Shown: positions 25,301-37,600 of the stretch, piece after piece
Position numbering within the stretch: position 1 is the first letter of the stretch
Layout of the letters: each line of letters begins with the position of its first letter
NCBI RefSeq assembly: GCF_048544455.1
Contig: NC_133537.1
Span: 17,855,541-17,919,540, forward strand
Origin: Silene latifolia
Lineage: Eukaryota > Streptophyta > Magnoliopsida > Caryophyllales > Caryophyllaceae
Length of the DNA stretch: 64,000 bases
Reading direction: 5' to 3'
Made by a program: the position numbers and the translations under genes
Notes under the pieces: model-generated
Seen by the model: the letters and a program-made list of their open reading frames with translations, nothing else
Database searches by the model: none
What the model was told of the DNA's origin: nothing

Positions 25301-27770
25301 CGAAAGATGTGGGTTCAAACACCATAATCACCACATCATAGATTCTTAGGTTCCTACCAAATATCACTGAATTTTCCTTAATCTAATCAATCAGCACCGA
25401 AATTTTAACCATGCCTTGAAAGGATATGAGAGTATTCTACTATCCTTTAATCTTGGAATGAGACAACTCAAGAAAACAGAAGTTGATTTCTTTTCTTTTC
25501 GATGTCCTTGAGGTAAATTCTAAACTACCAACAGCTGAAGAGAATCAGTCCTTAAATTTACCCCCTTGATTAGCATGTCAATAGATTATTTACGTTTCAT
25601 TAAAATACTCCCCACAAAGGAATAAAAACGTAAAGAGCCTGTTGAATGGGAGCTACTACAATAACAAAGCAAAGCCAATCCCAAAACAAATGTGATTAAC
25701 ATGAACTCCTACAAATTGGATAGGAAAAAAATTCATACCCCTCCGTCCTAATCATTTGTTCACCTTAGACTAAAATACTACTCATAGACAATCTAAACAA
25801 TATAAATGATTGGGACAGAGGGATATAAAGTTAGAAACAACAACAGCAACATTGCCCTAGTGCCTCACGGGCTCCCGCAGATTGCGAGATAAGAAGGGTG
25901 TCTGATGTACATGTCTTACCCTTGCGTTAGCAACACAACAACTGCGTAACTAAACAAAAATTAAACAAAAACCAACAAGAAGAAAAAAAAAAAGAGCACT
26001 AACCAAAATTAAACAAAAACCAACAAGAAGAAAAAAAAAGAGCACTAACCAAACGATTAAGAGTGGATTCAAAATCATAAAAAAGATTGTAAGATTGAAC
26101 AGAAGACGACCCATCAACCAAATTCTCTTGTTCAAGAACACTAATATTTTCCTTAGAATCCCCAGTCTCTAAAGCTTGGATTTTGAATACCCTTTCCTCC
26201 ATCAACCCTCTTTTTTGGGAGAAATTGGGTTTCCTAGAAATTAATTTATGGAAATTACATAAACTTCGAGAAGAACATTGATGGTGGAATGAAAGAGAAT
26301 TTAATTTAGTTGGGTAATTTAATTTAGTGGGGAAAGTTAAAGGTTAAGGAATTGGTAAACAAGTTTGGTGCTGACATGTTATTGGTTGATGTTGTATATG
26401 TAAAGTATTATTATTGCTTAAATGAATAGGCTACAAGGTGTGATACATATACTACAAGTAGTACATATGAACATGATCAATTAAAGCAAGCTAATATGGT
26501 AAAAAAAAATATACACAATTGATGCTAAGCATGTACATGATTGATAACTAGAATCACGTCCCATGATTTACGAGATTAGTGGTATTATCGTGATATGGTT
26601 CCTTAATTGATGGTGGCATGATATTTGATTGGTTTGTTTCCTTAGTTTGCGGAGGAACATTCTTGACACGCTCCCGTATGACAGAAGGTCGTTTAGTTAG
26701 GCCAATCTTGGAGACGAGAAATAGAAAACAAAGAGGTGTGTTGCACCTTTATGCATCATAAATAAAGATGGGTCTGAGAGGAAGTTTTTGAAGCCATAGT
26801 GAAGTAGATATGTTCGCAATTCAGTTTACCACACTCAATGGCTGGCTGCACAAATTCAGCAGCAAATGCATTTGCCAATTGCCATTATTTGCCATTCAGT
26901 CAATTTGAGCTCTACTCAGAGCCAACGATGATAACTATTTCAACACATCATAGGTTGACATCAAATATCACTGATTTTTTCTTAATCTAATCAATCAACA
27001 CAGAATTATTAACCACGCCTTAAAGTAAAGAGAAGGGAGCACAAGACGGAACAGAGAATCGGCTCCATCTTTAACCTCTTGATTTGGTGCAGTCAGCAGC
27101 AAATGAATTTTTAACAGCTAAAGAGAATCAATTCCTTAAATTTACCCCCTTGATTAGCATGATACAATTAGAATAACAACATAAAACCAATCCTCCGACT
27201 CAATCATTTGTTCACCTTTGATTAAAATACTCCTCACAAATAGAAAAACTATAAATAAATGAATGGGATAGAGGGATATAAAGCTAACAACATTATCCCA
27301 GGGCCTCAAGGGCTCCAGCAGATTGCGAGATAAGGGATGTAGGTATACACAGTCTTACCCTTGCGTTAGCAACACAACGACTCGGTAACTAAACAAAAAT
27401 TAAACACAAGCCAAGAAGAAACAAAAAGAGCACTAACCAAACGATTAAGATAGGATTCAAAATCAGAAGATTGAAAAGGAGAAGACCCATCAACCAAATT
27501 CTCTTGTTCAAGAACCCTAATATTATCCTCAGAATCCCCAGACCCTAAAGCTTGGATTTTGAATACCCTTTCCCCCATCAACCCTCTTTTATGGGAGAAA
27601 TTGGGTTTCCCAGAAATGAATTTATGGGAATTACATGAATTTAGGGAAGAAGATTGATGGTGCAATGAGAGGGAAAGTGAAAATGAAAGAGAATTAAATT
27701 TAGTTGGGTAATTTGATTTAGTGGGAAATGTTAAGATTAAGGAATTGGTTAACAAGTTTGCTGCTGACAT
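22382..27770 (-). CDS. LPPE: Lipid phosphate phosphatase epsilon-like, chloroplastic (4 exons)
   Basis: PAP2-family membrane enzyme that removes phosphate from phosphatidic acid in plastids, giving diacylglycerol. Predicted exons (minus strand): 27770-27438, 25179-24954, 23088-23015, 22609-22382; all junctions are GT-AG and the joined frame gives 286 residues, the usual length for the plant epsilon clade. Residues 1-65 are Ser/Thr/Asn rich with few acids, fitting a plastid transit peptide. Signature motifs: KRMLNQERP (about 150-158), MPSSHAQ (168-174) and LRVAQRFHTVSQ (214-225); the last has Gln where other PAP2 enzymes have Asp, as I recall for the plant epsilon group. Four to five hydrophobic segments follow. 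It ends NWFTEER. Intron 1 contains a second, altered copy of exon 1. No promoter element is certain. Confidence 0.88.
25738..25823. mobile_element. Stowaway-like MITE in phosphatase intron 1
   Basis: 86 bp between TA dinucleotides. The ends pair as CCCCTCCGTCCTAATCATT and the reverse complement TCCCTCTGTCCCAATCATT. A CTCCCTCCGT-type end with a TA target is the Stowaway (Tc1/mariner) pattern. A diverged copy sits at about 27188-27284 in the other half of the duplication. Confidence 0.7.
25855..25945. repeat. SINE-like fragment (tentative)
   Basis: Contains GTGCCTCACGGGCTCCCGCAG and, after a gap, GTCTTACCCTTGCGTTAGC. These words resemble the body of plant Au-type SINEs as I remember them. The other duplication copy has the same at about 27298-27380, and CTACGTACGCAGCCTTACC near 23479 may be another scrap. 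No full tRNA-like head or tail is visible. Confidence 0.3.
26050..26377 (-). pseudogene. Duplicated first exon of the phosphatase gene
   Basis: A copy of exon 1 inside intron 1. The original ATG (26377) is kept, but the frame hits a stop after 17 codons and the copy is 5 bp shorter than the true exon. From an internal ATG pair at 26205 (MMEERVFK) it is open for exactly 52 codons to the same donor site (CGTTTG, then GTTAGT; 26049-26044), in the same phase as the real exon. Spliced to exon 2 it would encode a shorter protein without the transit peptide. Whether it is transcribed cannot be seen here. Confidence 0.8.
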
Positions 27771-28847
27771 GTTATTGGTTAATCTTGTAAAGTAGTACTT
27801 AAATATAATACTATATAATAAGTGGATGGTGATTAGTAGAAGTAATTCAAAGTAAATGAAGGTGATGATGAAGTGATAGAGAGGAATACCATTTAGTAAT
27901 GGTGTTTAATTCTGTGAAGATTTAAGGTTGTGGACTTGTGGTAGTGAAACAAGGTAGTTTGTGCATGATGGTGCAGTGGTGCCTGATAAATTGGAACTTG
28001 AAAGTGTTGTGACTTGCTAGACACCACCAAAACGGACACGGATACGGACGCGTGATACGACATCCCATGAAATTTAGGACACGGGACATGTTATTTAAAT
28101 TTAATAAAATATGTGTTTTATGGTTATAAATAACGTATCATTTTAGTTTTGTAATGTATTTAATATTAAATTTAAATAACTGAAGGTTAAATTTGACCTT
28201 GACTATAACTAATTCTCATTTCTAATCCAAACTCATCTGCTAATCAATCTCTTTTGACATTTGATTCCTCATCTAAACTATAACATGTTTAGGCGTGTGT
28301 CCGATGAGTGTCGGGTGTCCAACACGGCGTTGGACACGGGACGGCTAGTTAAGAGGAGTGTAATCACTATGAGAGCCTTATAAATTATGTTCACCTGAAA
28401 AAATAGAAAAGGCTTGGGTGATTTTGTAGTAGTATTTGGGATAGCCACAAAAACAAAGTTAGGTGATAATTTTTTTTGTTATAAATCTTAGCCGATTGTG
28501 ATATGTGGATATTGCATGAAAATGATTGATCGCAACAAATTACTCAAATGTAAATGCTAAAAAATGAAGTTGACACAATTTGAAACATAACTTGCAACTA
28601 ATGTTTGTTCGGCATGCTATGACTTGAAGTTAAGCAATCGGCATTTACCGTACCATCAAGCTAAATGCTTGTTCGGAATGCTATCACTTGAAATCTTAAC
28701 CAACCCATTAATTTATGGCTACTTATACAACAAACTCGCAACTACAAGCCTACAATCCGCCCTCTGGACGAAAAACTTATACTTCATCTCTAAGAGAGCA
28801 ACTTCATTCAATTCCATGACTATTGGTATGTATAAAACTCAACCGTT
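27771..28847. other. Spacer between phosphatase and mannanase genes
   Basis: About 1.1 kb, A/T rich. It should hold the promoter of the phosphatase gene (left end) and the 3' end of the mannanase gene (right end). On the minus strand TATATTTAAG lies about 30-40 bp before the phosphatase ATG and could be a TATA box, but the distance is short. A CGGACACGG/GACACGGGAC word recurs at 28030-28090 and 28300-28345. No gene seen. Confidence 0.5.
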
Positions 28848-31702
28848 TCACTTGCCAATATGCTTAGCTCGGCCACCCTTCCTCAACCTTCTAGCCATCT
28901 TCCACAACGCGATATTCCTCTGTTTCGCAAAGTACTTCCTAATTAGATTGAGTTTACGTGACTGTTGGGCAACAATGTTAGCAGTTGAAGAATCCTGGGT
29001 TAGAATGATTGTGTAGCCATCGCCGTAAGACTCCAATCCTTTGGTTAAGAGCTGCCAGAACAACCCGCCAGCAATAGGGCCTCCTCTCTTAACTGATGAG
29101 TATATGTTTCGGTACACACTGTAAAATAGTTGGTCCCTTTTGTAGGTGTTGAAACCGGGATCTTGGTTTGATTTTCCGAACTCTGTTAACAGCAACGGCT
29201 TCTTCAGTATGGTTTGGGAATCCGCAATGTGGGATGTTATCCATTTGTTCACAAATCCGAGCTGAGCTTGATCATCGGAATTTGACATCCTGTCGACAAG
29301 GAAAATTAAAAGTTATTCGTAGTCATTACCGTTATCAACATCATATTCATATGCCAGTGGAATATAGAAAAGGTTAGATCGTTGAAGATTGATTAAATTA
29401 CCATTGATCGGGATATGCATGAAGTGTTGCGAAGTCAATCCATGGAACTAGATTGTTTGCAATGAAGTCTGTTCCGATGTTGAGGTTTAGATTGAGCTTC
29501 ATTTTCTCGGGGTGAGATAATCCATAGAATCCTTCTAAGCCGGCTTCAAGCAAGTGATTTCGATCAATTGACTTAACGTGAGCAGCCATCTCAGTTATCC
29601 AAGCCTATAATGTAAAACTCGAATCAAGTCCATAATGAAATAAAAACAAGTCCAAGAAATAAAACAGAATCGTATCACTTTATGATGTTAACATTAATAC
29701 GAATTGCAAACAATCATATGAAAGCACATTACGTAGTGTGTACAACCCGAACATGTATAGAGTATACAATTACTGTTAAGTACGCTACTAATGATCCAAG
29801 AGTCGGAATTAAGAATGTGAACTTCGCACGTATGTTTCGTAATTTCTTCATTTTTTTTTCTCAATGTTACGCAATCAACAATGTTATTTATGTCACTTGA
29901 TTTATACAAGGAAATGGCATTTGTCGGCAGGTGAAACCATAAGACTAGTATGTCCCATATAAATTCAATTCAATAGGGTGTAAATCACACTGATGCATTT
30001 CTGGTACGTGTTGTGTCGGTGTCACATTATGTGGTACGGTATGGTCCTACTGAGCGAATCCTCTAGCTCTATTTCTTTTGTGTTCTATCGTGTTTTATAC
30101 TCCCTCCGTCTCTTTTCTTCCCATTTCATTAAAATACTGATCACATATATTAGAGAAATGGAAGAAAACTGATAAATGGAGGAGTATCACTTTTGTCTTC
30201 CGATACAACATTTATTTATTGTGATTTAATTAATACTCATTATTTCTATGATTAAGGATTATGCGTTAGCAAAAGAAGTAATAAAACACGAGAATGGACA
30301 CTAAAATGACAATGGCAGCACTTATTTTAAGAGAAGTGGATATTGTACTCGGATCACTTTATTAAGGTTATCATATCATTTCGTACCTTAATTTTACATT
30401 TAGAACCAGACATCTTTATTATCTTTAATAACAAATCGAGTAAACAACGACTCTAATAAACACCATTCTTGTTTAAAACCTTTTTAATTTAAGACGGCTC
30501 TCAAGCTCCATCAAAATAAAGGTGAAAATAAAAAGAGGTTGTGAGATGTCTTAAAGTACTATAGCACTTACAGAAAAAAGTAAAAAAAAACTTAAAAAAT
30601 CGAAAGTAAACGTAAACAAACAAATCAAATCGATGACATACAAAGGACATGAATCAAGATGTGGAATAATGCAAACCTGAATGGTTCTCCCAGATTGATC
30701 GGAAGTGCATCGCGGCTCATTCATAAGCTCCCAAGCCATGATTGTAGGATCATTCTTATACATCACCCCAGTTATTGTGTTGTATCTGTTAATAACTCTC
30801 TGCAACATAACATTTTTCACAAATTCCCATCTTATTAAAATTATAGTAGTACATTCTTAACTGATGAAAAGTACTCCGCTGAGAAAAAGCGTACTGCAAA
30901 AATAAATTACGGTAAATAACAACCTTAATATGGTTCTTAAAGAAGCTCTTGACAACAGAATTAGTGAAGAAGTCATCATCAGAAGTAAGATACTGTCCTT
31001 GATTCCTTGCCCAATTCACATACTGTTTCTTTCCACCATAGCTCTCGTAGTTATTCGACATGCTCATTATCAATTTTATACCATATCGTCTTGCTTCGGC
31101 CACCACAAAATCTAGCCCCTGCAACATAGTTTTCGAAAAATATAAATATTCCCAAGTTCGCATTATCTACCAGACTCAATCTCGGGTTTGAATTTTCTTA
31201 TAAAGTTTTCAACTGTATACATTTATTCTAGTTTTGCACTTTTTTGTCGGTGACTTGAAATTATAATGCTCTCTCTATTCATCTGAATTTCATACGTTTG
31301 TGACGATTTCCCGAGTGTAATAGAAAATTAAGCATTAAATTTTGAAAGAAGATGGTTTTAAAGAATGTGAACCCTGAAGGCTTTCTCATTGTAGTAGCCA
31401 GGAGAGACTTGAAGAGCGCGATCAGCTCCATCATTGAAAGCCCACGTTCGAGCCACTGTGAGGCCATGACTCGAAGCGTCACGAAAAACATTAGAAACCA
31501 AGTAACGCTGAGAAGGGTTAGAAGCCATGTACATGAGCCAGTAAGCATTGAACCCATTTGCATAATATGGTGACCCATTTAGATAGAAATGGGTTCCTCT
31601 GACTTTAATGAACCCATTTTCTCCTCTAGCTTCAACTTTTGTGGAAAAATGACATTGTTGGCTCACTAGTGTTAGTATTAGAAATACACTCAACTTTCTC
31701 AT
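28848..31702 (-). CDS. Mannan endo-1,4-beta-mannosidase, GH5 family (5 exons)
   Basis: Secreted enzyme that cuts the beta-1,4-mannan backbone of cell-wall mannans. Predicted exons (minus strand): 31702-31373, 31118-30924, 30799-30677, 29604-29402, 29289-28848. All junctions are GT-AG and the joined product is 430 residues, normal for plant MAN proteins. The N-terminus [16 protein letters not shown] is a signal peptide; an in-frame ATG ten codons upstream (31732) is possible but would precede the hydrophobic core with a basic stretch. GH5 features: TWAFNDG near residue 90, acid/base Glu in WELMNEPRC (about E203), HAYPDQW (about 278-284) and nucleophile Glu in LLTEFGKS (about E320). A basic C-terminal tail ([10 protein letters not shown]) extends past the fold. 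The closest named members I recall are Arabidopsis MAN2/5/6/7-type; I cannot choose a number. Confidence 0.92.
30100..30184. mobile_element. Stowaway-like MITE in mannanase intron 3
   Basis: 85 bp between TA dinucleotides (30098-30099 and 30185-30186). The left end is CTCCCTCCGTCTC; the right end in reverse complement is CTCCTCCATTTATC. It is short and imperfect, similar in size to the one at 25738. Confidence 0.6.
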
Positions 31703-32310
31703 TTTTGCAATTAAGTGTAATGGTCTATGCAAAATGGGTGTGAAAGGAACTTGCCAATGAGGAAATGTTAGGATTAGGAAGGTCTTTTATTTATTGGAAA
31801 AATTGAAGAACGGTGTATCACATTATCGTGCACTCTAGTTTTGAAGTTGGGAGTTCCATTTTCATTGAGTTAAAATATAGTCATATTTCTTCAAGAGGTC
31901 GGTGGTCTGCCCTGACCCTAGATTGGGTAAGAGGCCTATTGAACCTAAACTTTATTGTTCCAAAAAAAACATAATTGTGCACCCTATGGCTGGCTGGGAA
32001 AATTTAAATCGGCAATAGTAGTGTAAATAACATAAGAACTTTTCGTACATAACTTAATACAAAGTATTATACATTTATACTATGTCTTTTAACATTAATA
32101 CATATGAAATGCTAAATGTTTTTAGCAGTTTGTGGAAGTTTTTTTTTTTTTTTTTTTTTCAGAGTAACTAATGCGAATCTATCACTTTGAATTTTTCATT
32201 TTTTTTTTTTTTTTGGTTGTAAATTTTAGAATATTTATCATCAAAATTTATGCATTTTACTTTGAAGATGCCAAAGAAGAGCATAATAGGGGAAAGTGGT
32301 ACATTTAAAA

Positions 32311-32525
32311 ACACCAATTCTCATTGAAGACGGACATCATTCGTCACAAGTTGAAGACGGGCTAAATATCGCCATTTTAGATAAATGTACTACCATTTTA
32401 ACAACTCTTTGCTATAGCGTAGAAAATAGTCCTACTTACATTTCATTTTAAATAGGTCACATTTACTCCGTCTTAAGCTTGTGACAAAGTGTTATCGGTC
32501 TGGCTGTCTTCAGCAAGAGTTATTG
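32311..32525. mobile_element. Mutator-type MITE, copy 1
   Basis: 215 bp. Ends ACCAATTCTCATTGAAGACG and, in reverse complement, CAATAACTCTTGCTGAAGAC. It is flanked by an 8-of-9 match CATTTAAAA (32302-32310) and CACTTAAAA (32526-32534), the 9-bp target size of Mutator-like elements. The termini resemble the two other copies at 33371 and 40174. Confidence 0.7.
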
Positions 32526-32731
32526 CACTTAAAATAGGCTAACAGAAGGCTATTGAACATACCACGTGGTGGGTTATTAGGGGCCGTGATGTACTATATT
32601 GATGGGCACCATGTGTGATTTTCATAACTCTCAGCCCACCCAGATAGCGATGGTGGACATGATACATGGTTGTGTCGCACATTACGTAAAAAAATTAACT
32701 GAGATTATGTGTCCTCCAAATAAATTTGTAA

Positions 32732-33049
32732 GAGCAATAGCAATAAAAAAAACTTTACATTAAGTTTTTCTTATACTATATTATATTTTATTAGTTTCAA
32801 TATTTAAAAATTTTTGCCTACAATAGATACCATTTATATAAAGTTCTTAAATAAAAAATAAGTAATTAGTCTTCCATATTTTTCAAAGTATGTTTATTGA
32901 TTCTCAAATTTCATGTATGAACAATCAAGTTCTTATTTTGAAACTCAATTCTTAAAATTAAGAACAACTTTTTACTTGCAATAAAAGAACTTTTTATTTT
33001 GGATTCTTAGTGATCACCCCAACACTAAGAAGTACTATTGCTATTGCTC
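32732..33049. mobile_element. Tourist-like (PIF/Harbinger) MITE
   Basis: 318 bp with matching inverted ends GAGCAATAGCAATA on both sides, flanked by TAA (32729-32731 and 33050-33052). A three-base TAA/TTA target and G-rich inverted ends are typical of Tourist MITEs. The interior is A/T rich with no ORF. Confidence 0.8.
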
Positions 33050-33370
33050 TAAGTGACTTGTATCAACAAGTTTGCATTGAATCATTTTAGATTTTTTACA
33101 TATTGTTCATCAAATCATCATCACTACAAATATGTATAAAACTTGCATAAATTTGATCGCATTCACGGGATTACAGACATAAGAACTTTATCTGAAAGAG
33201 AATCAATTACCATCACAAGGTTTAAGTAATCGAAATACGTAATACTTTTTTGCTAGACTTATTAAAGGAATCATGCTATAAATTGATCAGTGTCGGTGCA
33301 TATATTGATGCTAGACAATTTTATTTGTTTTCCAACACCTCTTGTTGCCGAAAATTACATTTACCCTATT

Positions 33371-33556
33371 CAATAGGTCTTGGTATAGACGGGTAGGCGA
33401 ACAGACGGGTAAAGACCTCTAATAAAATGGGTAGAGGGACAAGGTGGAGCACCCCCATGTGCTTCTCACTTTATGGCAAATGGGTATTTTGTGAGGGAAA
33501 ATGGTATCCGTCTATACGTATAGACGGATAGTGTCCGTCTATAATGAGAATTTGTG
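33371..33556. mobile_element. Mutator-type MITE, copy 2
   Basis: 186 bp flanked by the perfect 9-bp duplication TACCCTATT (33362-33370 and 33557-33565). Ends: CAATAGGTCTTGGTATAGAC and, in reverse complement, CACAAATTCTCATTATAGAC. An internal hairpin is formed around CCGTCTATACGTATAGACGG. Same family as the element at 40174, in the opposite orientation. Confidence 0.88.
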
Positions 33557-34629
33557 TACCCTATTAGACAGCTCCTTTGTGCAGCTAATAAATGCTCACT
33601 AGCAAAAAGAAATTCACTGATACATCCGACATATCACGTTATCGATCCCGAGAACAAATACGAGTAACGTATCTAAGAACTTTTGTTTTGAGATATCTCA
33701 TCCTTACCTGTAAAACTTACTGTATTAGCTACGGAGTATAATACCAGAATACGGTAAATAAACCAATAACTTCTGACTACTAACTACCTACACGAACAAT
33801 TACTTACTGCTTCCAACCTAGAGGCAGCGAAAAGAAATCACTAAAGATAGCATCATGACCTAAGCTTGCAATCCATGATTTTCGTCATTGTTAAGACTCC
33901 TCTCGTGCAGGTTTAATCCACAACACCGAATCAAGTACATTTCAACAAGTACATTTCTATAGACAAATTCAACTCAATTCTTAAACTCAAAATGATTTGC
34001 GGTCAGGATCACAAGCGCACATTGATAAGAAAATATTAAGAATGCTCATTGATTTCCTAATACGCACAAATGTCCATCCATCATCAAAGAGCACCAGTAG
34101 TGTATAAACATACGAATTATCAATGTAACCAGGTACCAAACAGGCACACATAGGCAAGTCTAGATAATCACCTGCGGAGTATTATTCTGCAACAAACATG
34201 CAGGAAATGACGACAACTGTCATCAGGTGCATTAAAACCTAGAAATCAACAGAAATTGAAGCTTTCGCTCTGACAATAGCTGGTGTACCAAAATTTTGTC
34301 CCCTTTATCAAAAATTCCCTCGAAAAATGTAATCCTAAAATATAGCATTCTTCAAGGATGTCTGACCCAACTGTCCAGTGTACTGAATGCCCAGAATGAG
34401 AAATGGTTCTCATCAGGGTTCTTAATGAACGAATTTTCCGAGTGATTCCAGTGATGGAAGGCAAGGGGGCTCTTCAGAGTAAACACAGATTATTCTTTAA
34501 CAGAGCTATACATTCTGCATAATAGCAGAAACGCATGCAACTAGACAATAAGAAATGGTGTAATGTACACTGCACCCGACGTTGTAGTTATTTCATACCA
34601 CTATAATTCTAGTTCTGCCAAGAGTTTGA

Positions 34630-37600
34630 TCACTGCGCATCGCTGTTAGGCTCAGAAGCATCAGCATATATGGGTGCAGATGATGTGTTTCCACCTGGCA
34701 GATAAGACCATATCAACGCTGCACTGCCAAGCGTAATTGCTGACGCAATTGAACCCCACACCCACTTCTGTCTTCTTCTCCTCTTCTGCCTATCATGTCG
34801 TGCAACTTCTGCAACCCAGAGAGAGAACAATTGAGCTTGACATTTCAAGAAGATAGAGTAGAGTGACAGACACACAGCAGAAGCCAGTCAAAGAAGTTGG
34901 TTATTAAAATGTAGCGCGACTTATTTTACCCATCAGCATAAACAATCGGCCCAGCATGGCTTTGTTATAACAAAAACAACAAGCAAACAGAAAGATAACC
35001 ACTCGTGACTTTTTTTTTTGAAAACCCAAACATAATTAAAAACCGTTACAATGTCTTCCTTTAGTCTTTACACCAAAAAAATAGGCCACAAGAAAAATAA
35101 GCACTCAGTCGTGACTTCCAATCAAGATAGCAGCATGAAATCTGGAAATCAGACATCTTGGCTGAGGACTATTATAAATATAACAGTAGCACAGACAAGA
35201 CATGTCAAACGGGTAATTATGGTTGAGTCTGGGTCTGGCTCATTTCATGTATGTTATAATACTTATAGACATCGGATCGAGTCAAATCATTTCAGGTTTG
35301 GGGTCTGTATTTGGTGCGCTGTTATCTAGTCATTTTGGGTAACCTAACAAAGGGTAATTATGGTACAGGTTACTTTGAGTCAAGTCATATTTGGTTTTGT
35401 CCATAGTAATTTGATTCAGGTCCTTCCAAGTCATGGCTATGACGGTAGTTGTTTTTTAAATGTAGATAAACTTATGTATGATTTCAAGTCACTCTGAGTC
35501 ATTGTCAATCAGGTCAATTTTCATGTCACGTGGATTTAGGACGAACAAATACGGAAGTCTTTTTCGGTCCAGCATTAGGGTCTATTTGGGTAAGTTTCTG
35601 TTTCAAGTCATTCGTTTTGCTCTATTCGGATCTAGGGTCACACTTATTGGGCCAGGTCAATTTTGAATACACTGGCATAAACTGAATAAACAAGCAGTCC
35701 AATTAATCCAAAATTCCAAATCTAATGATAAGGAAGTAACTCAGGGGTAACAGATAGATAATACCAAATTGTAACTAAAACATTTTTAACCCTAATTTCA
35801 ACACCACTTAGGCAAAGATGCGGAGTACTTGGAGACTCAGTATAGTCCACTGCGCATCATTATCATTGATAATCACTCGGCTACAGAATCAATACTGCTG
35901 TAAGACATTAAACAGGTTATGGTTCACTTTGTTTGACACATTTTTCATTGCTCGCATCAGAATTATAACATTCACGAAGATACCCTAGCCATCTATAATC
36001 ACAATCAAAGCTATTAAACAGGTTATAGTTCACTTTGTAACAATCATATGACAAACTTTTCACTGGTCACAACAGAATTTATCACGAAGACATCCCAGCC
36101 CACCAATATTAATACTGCTGCAAGAATGCCTGTTTTCACCAGCTAGTGCTGATGGATCTAGAATTAGCAAACTAAACAAGCAACAACAGAGACAATCTTC
36201 AACCATCAAGGCCAAAAAACAACACTTCGTAGCTACTGCATCAGAAATTCAGAATATACAACATATAATCGCATCATACAATATTTTGGGCATAAAAACA
36301 GTGACATTAAAGAGAAACAAGAGATGAAAAGGTGTGGGTTGCAATGGCATAATAAGGAATGCAGTGACATTAAAGAGAAACAAGAGATGAAAAGGTGTGG
36401 GTTGCAATGGCATAATAAGGAATGCAGATTAATCAACAGCCAGTAACAGAGCACCAAAAAAAACTAAGCCCATGTAAGATCAATCAACACCAAACATAAT
36501 GGTTGAAGCAATAAGAAATTAAACTCACCAACAGCTTCTTGGTTCCTCTGAGACATCTCCCTGTTCATAGTCTCGTAATAGTGCAATCTATCAAATAAAC
36601 GAGCAATTTCAAAATTCTTGACTTCCAGCTGAGCTTCCATCTCTGCCTCAACTTCAGCTCTTGCAATTCCTCTCCCAATAGATTCTGAAACAAAACGTGC
36701 CAAATGGATTTGTCGACAAATATCTTCAGTGAGACTCACGTCTGATTGACTTCCCTCTCCTGAAACAGCTAAATCAGCTGGGAGAAGCACACCAACAGTC
36801 CCCAACTTCTCTCTCAGCATTTGCCACTGGCTTTGCATACTATGCACCGCTTCTTCGACTTGCTTCCGTTTTTCAATTTCCATCAACAAGGTCAGCCTCA
36901 TTTCCCGGAGTTCAGTTTCAACATCACTTAGGGAGCGTTGTGCAGATTGCTGCCCGCTATCAGAGGATAGTTCTAAAATAATTAAGAAATAACAGAAACC
37001 TGTTAACATCACCATGACACATTGCACATGCGTGCGCACACACATAAAACCAAAAAATGTGTAACTATAATAGCCACAGCAACGATAAAATGGTAAAATT
37101 CTGAAGACTCGTACACTTAGTGACAACTGACAAGCAGAGATCAAAAAGTGGGATAGCTGAGAAACTTGAACTCATGCTATTGCATGAATATAAAACTTTA
37201 ACAAAGCATTGGCTTAATGTAACTAAACTCTTTAGGTTCCATTCTTTATTATTCAATAAAACGGCAAAGAAAAATATTCAGTTGATAGTTGCGATGATGC
37301 TAGTGATAAATTATCAGTGACAATGAGAATGCATGGTAAAACGACTTCTCATCAGCTCAATAGGTGAAAATGCGCTAGAGTGTTCTTCAAATGACATGAA
37401 ACATCACTATATAACTATACATCCTTGAGGGATTTTGAAACTACTAACTAATTCTAAAGTTCTAAACCAGCATTCCGTCCCTTTACTCTCATATCACACC
37501 CTTGTTGGCTGATTCTCACGCTTCACTGATATATAGAGAACACGTGAAAACCGTGAGGCACAGAAAACCACTTGTCCAAGTATCTGACCAATCACCAATA

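Larger units (their letters stand above)
25320..27770 (-). repeat. Tandem duplication covering exon 1 and part of intron 1 of the phosphatase gene
   Basis: Two diverged copies, about 25320-26377 and about 26935-27770, offset by about 1.39 kb at the exon end. Shared landmarks in the same order: an ATCTAATCAATCA stretch, CCTTAAATTTACCCCCTTGA, a Stowaway-like MITE, a GCAGATTGCGAGATAAG segment with CTTACCCTTGCGTTAGCAAC, the intron donor and the exon body. The MITE lies in both copies, so it inserted before the duplication. Confidence 0.85.
31703..34629. other. Spacer between mannanase gene and coiled-coil gene
   Basis: About 2.9 kb with three MITEs listed separately and two long T runs (32137-32159 and 32199-32213). 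On the minus strand CCAATAAATAAAAG at about 31776-31790 is a possible TATA region for the mannanase gene. The right end should hold the 3' untranslated region of the coiled-coil gene. No other coding sequence is supported. Confidence 0.5.

Noticed and set aside
32137-32213. Long T runs as a retroposon poly(A) tail
   Set aside because: No LINE or SINE body next to them and no target duplication found.
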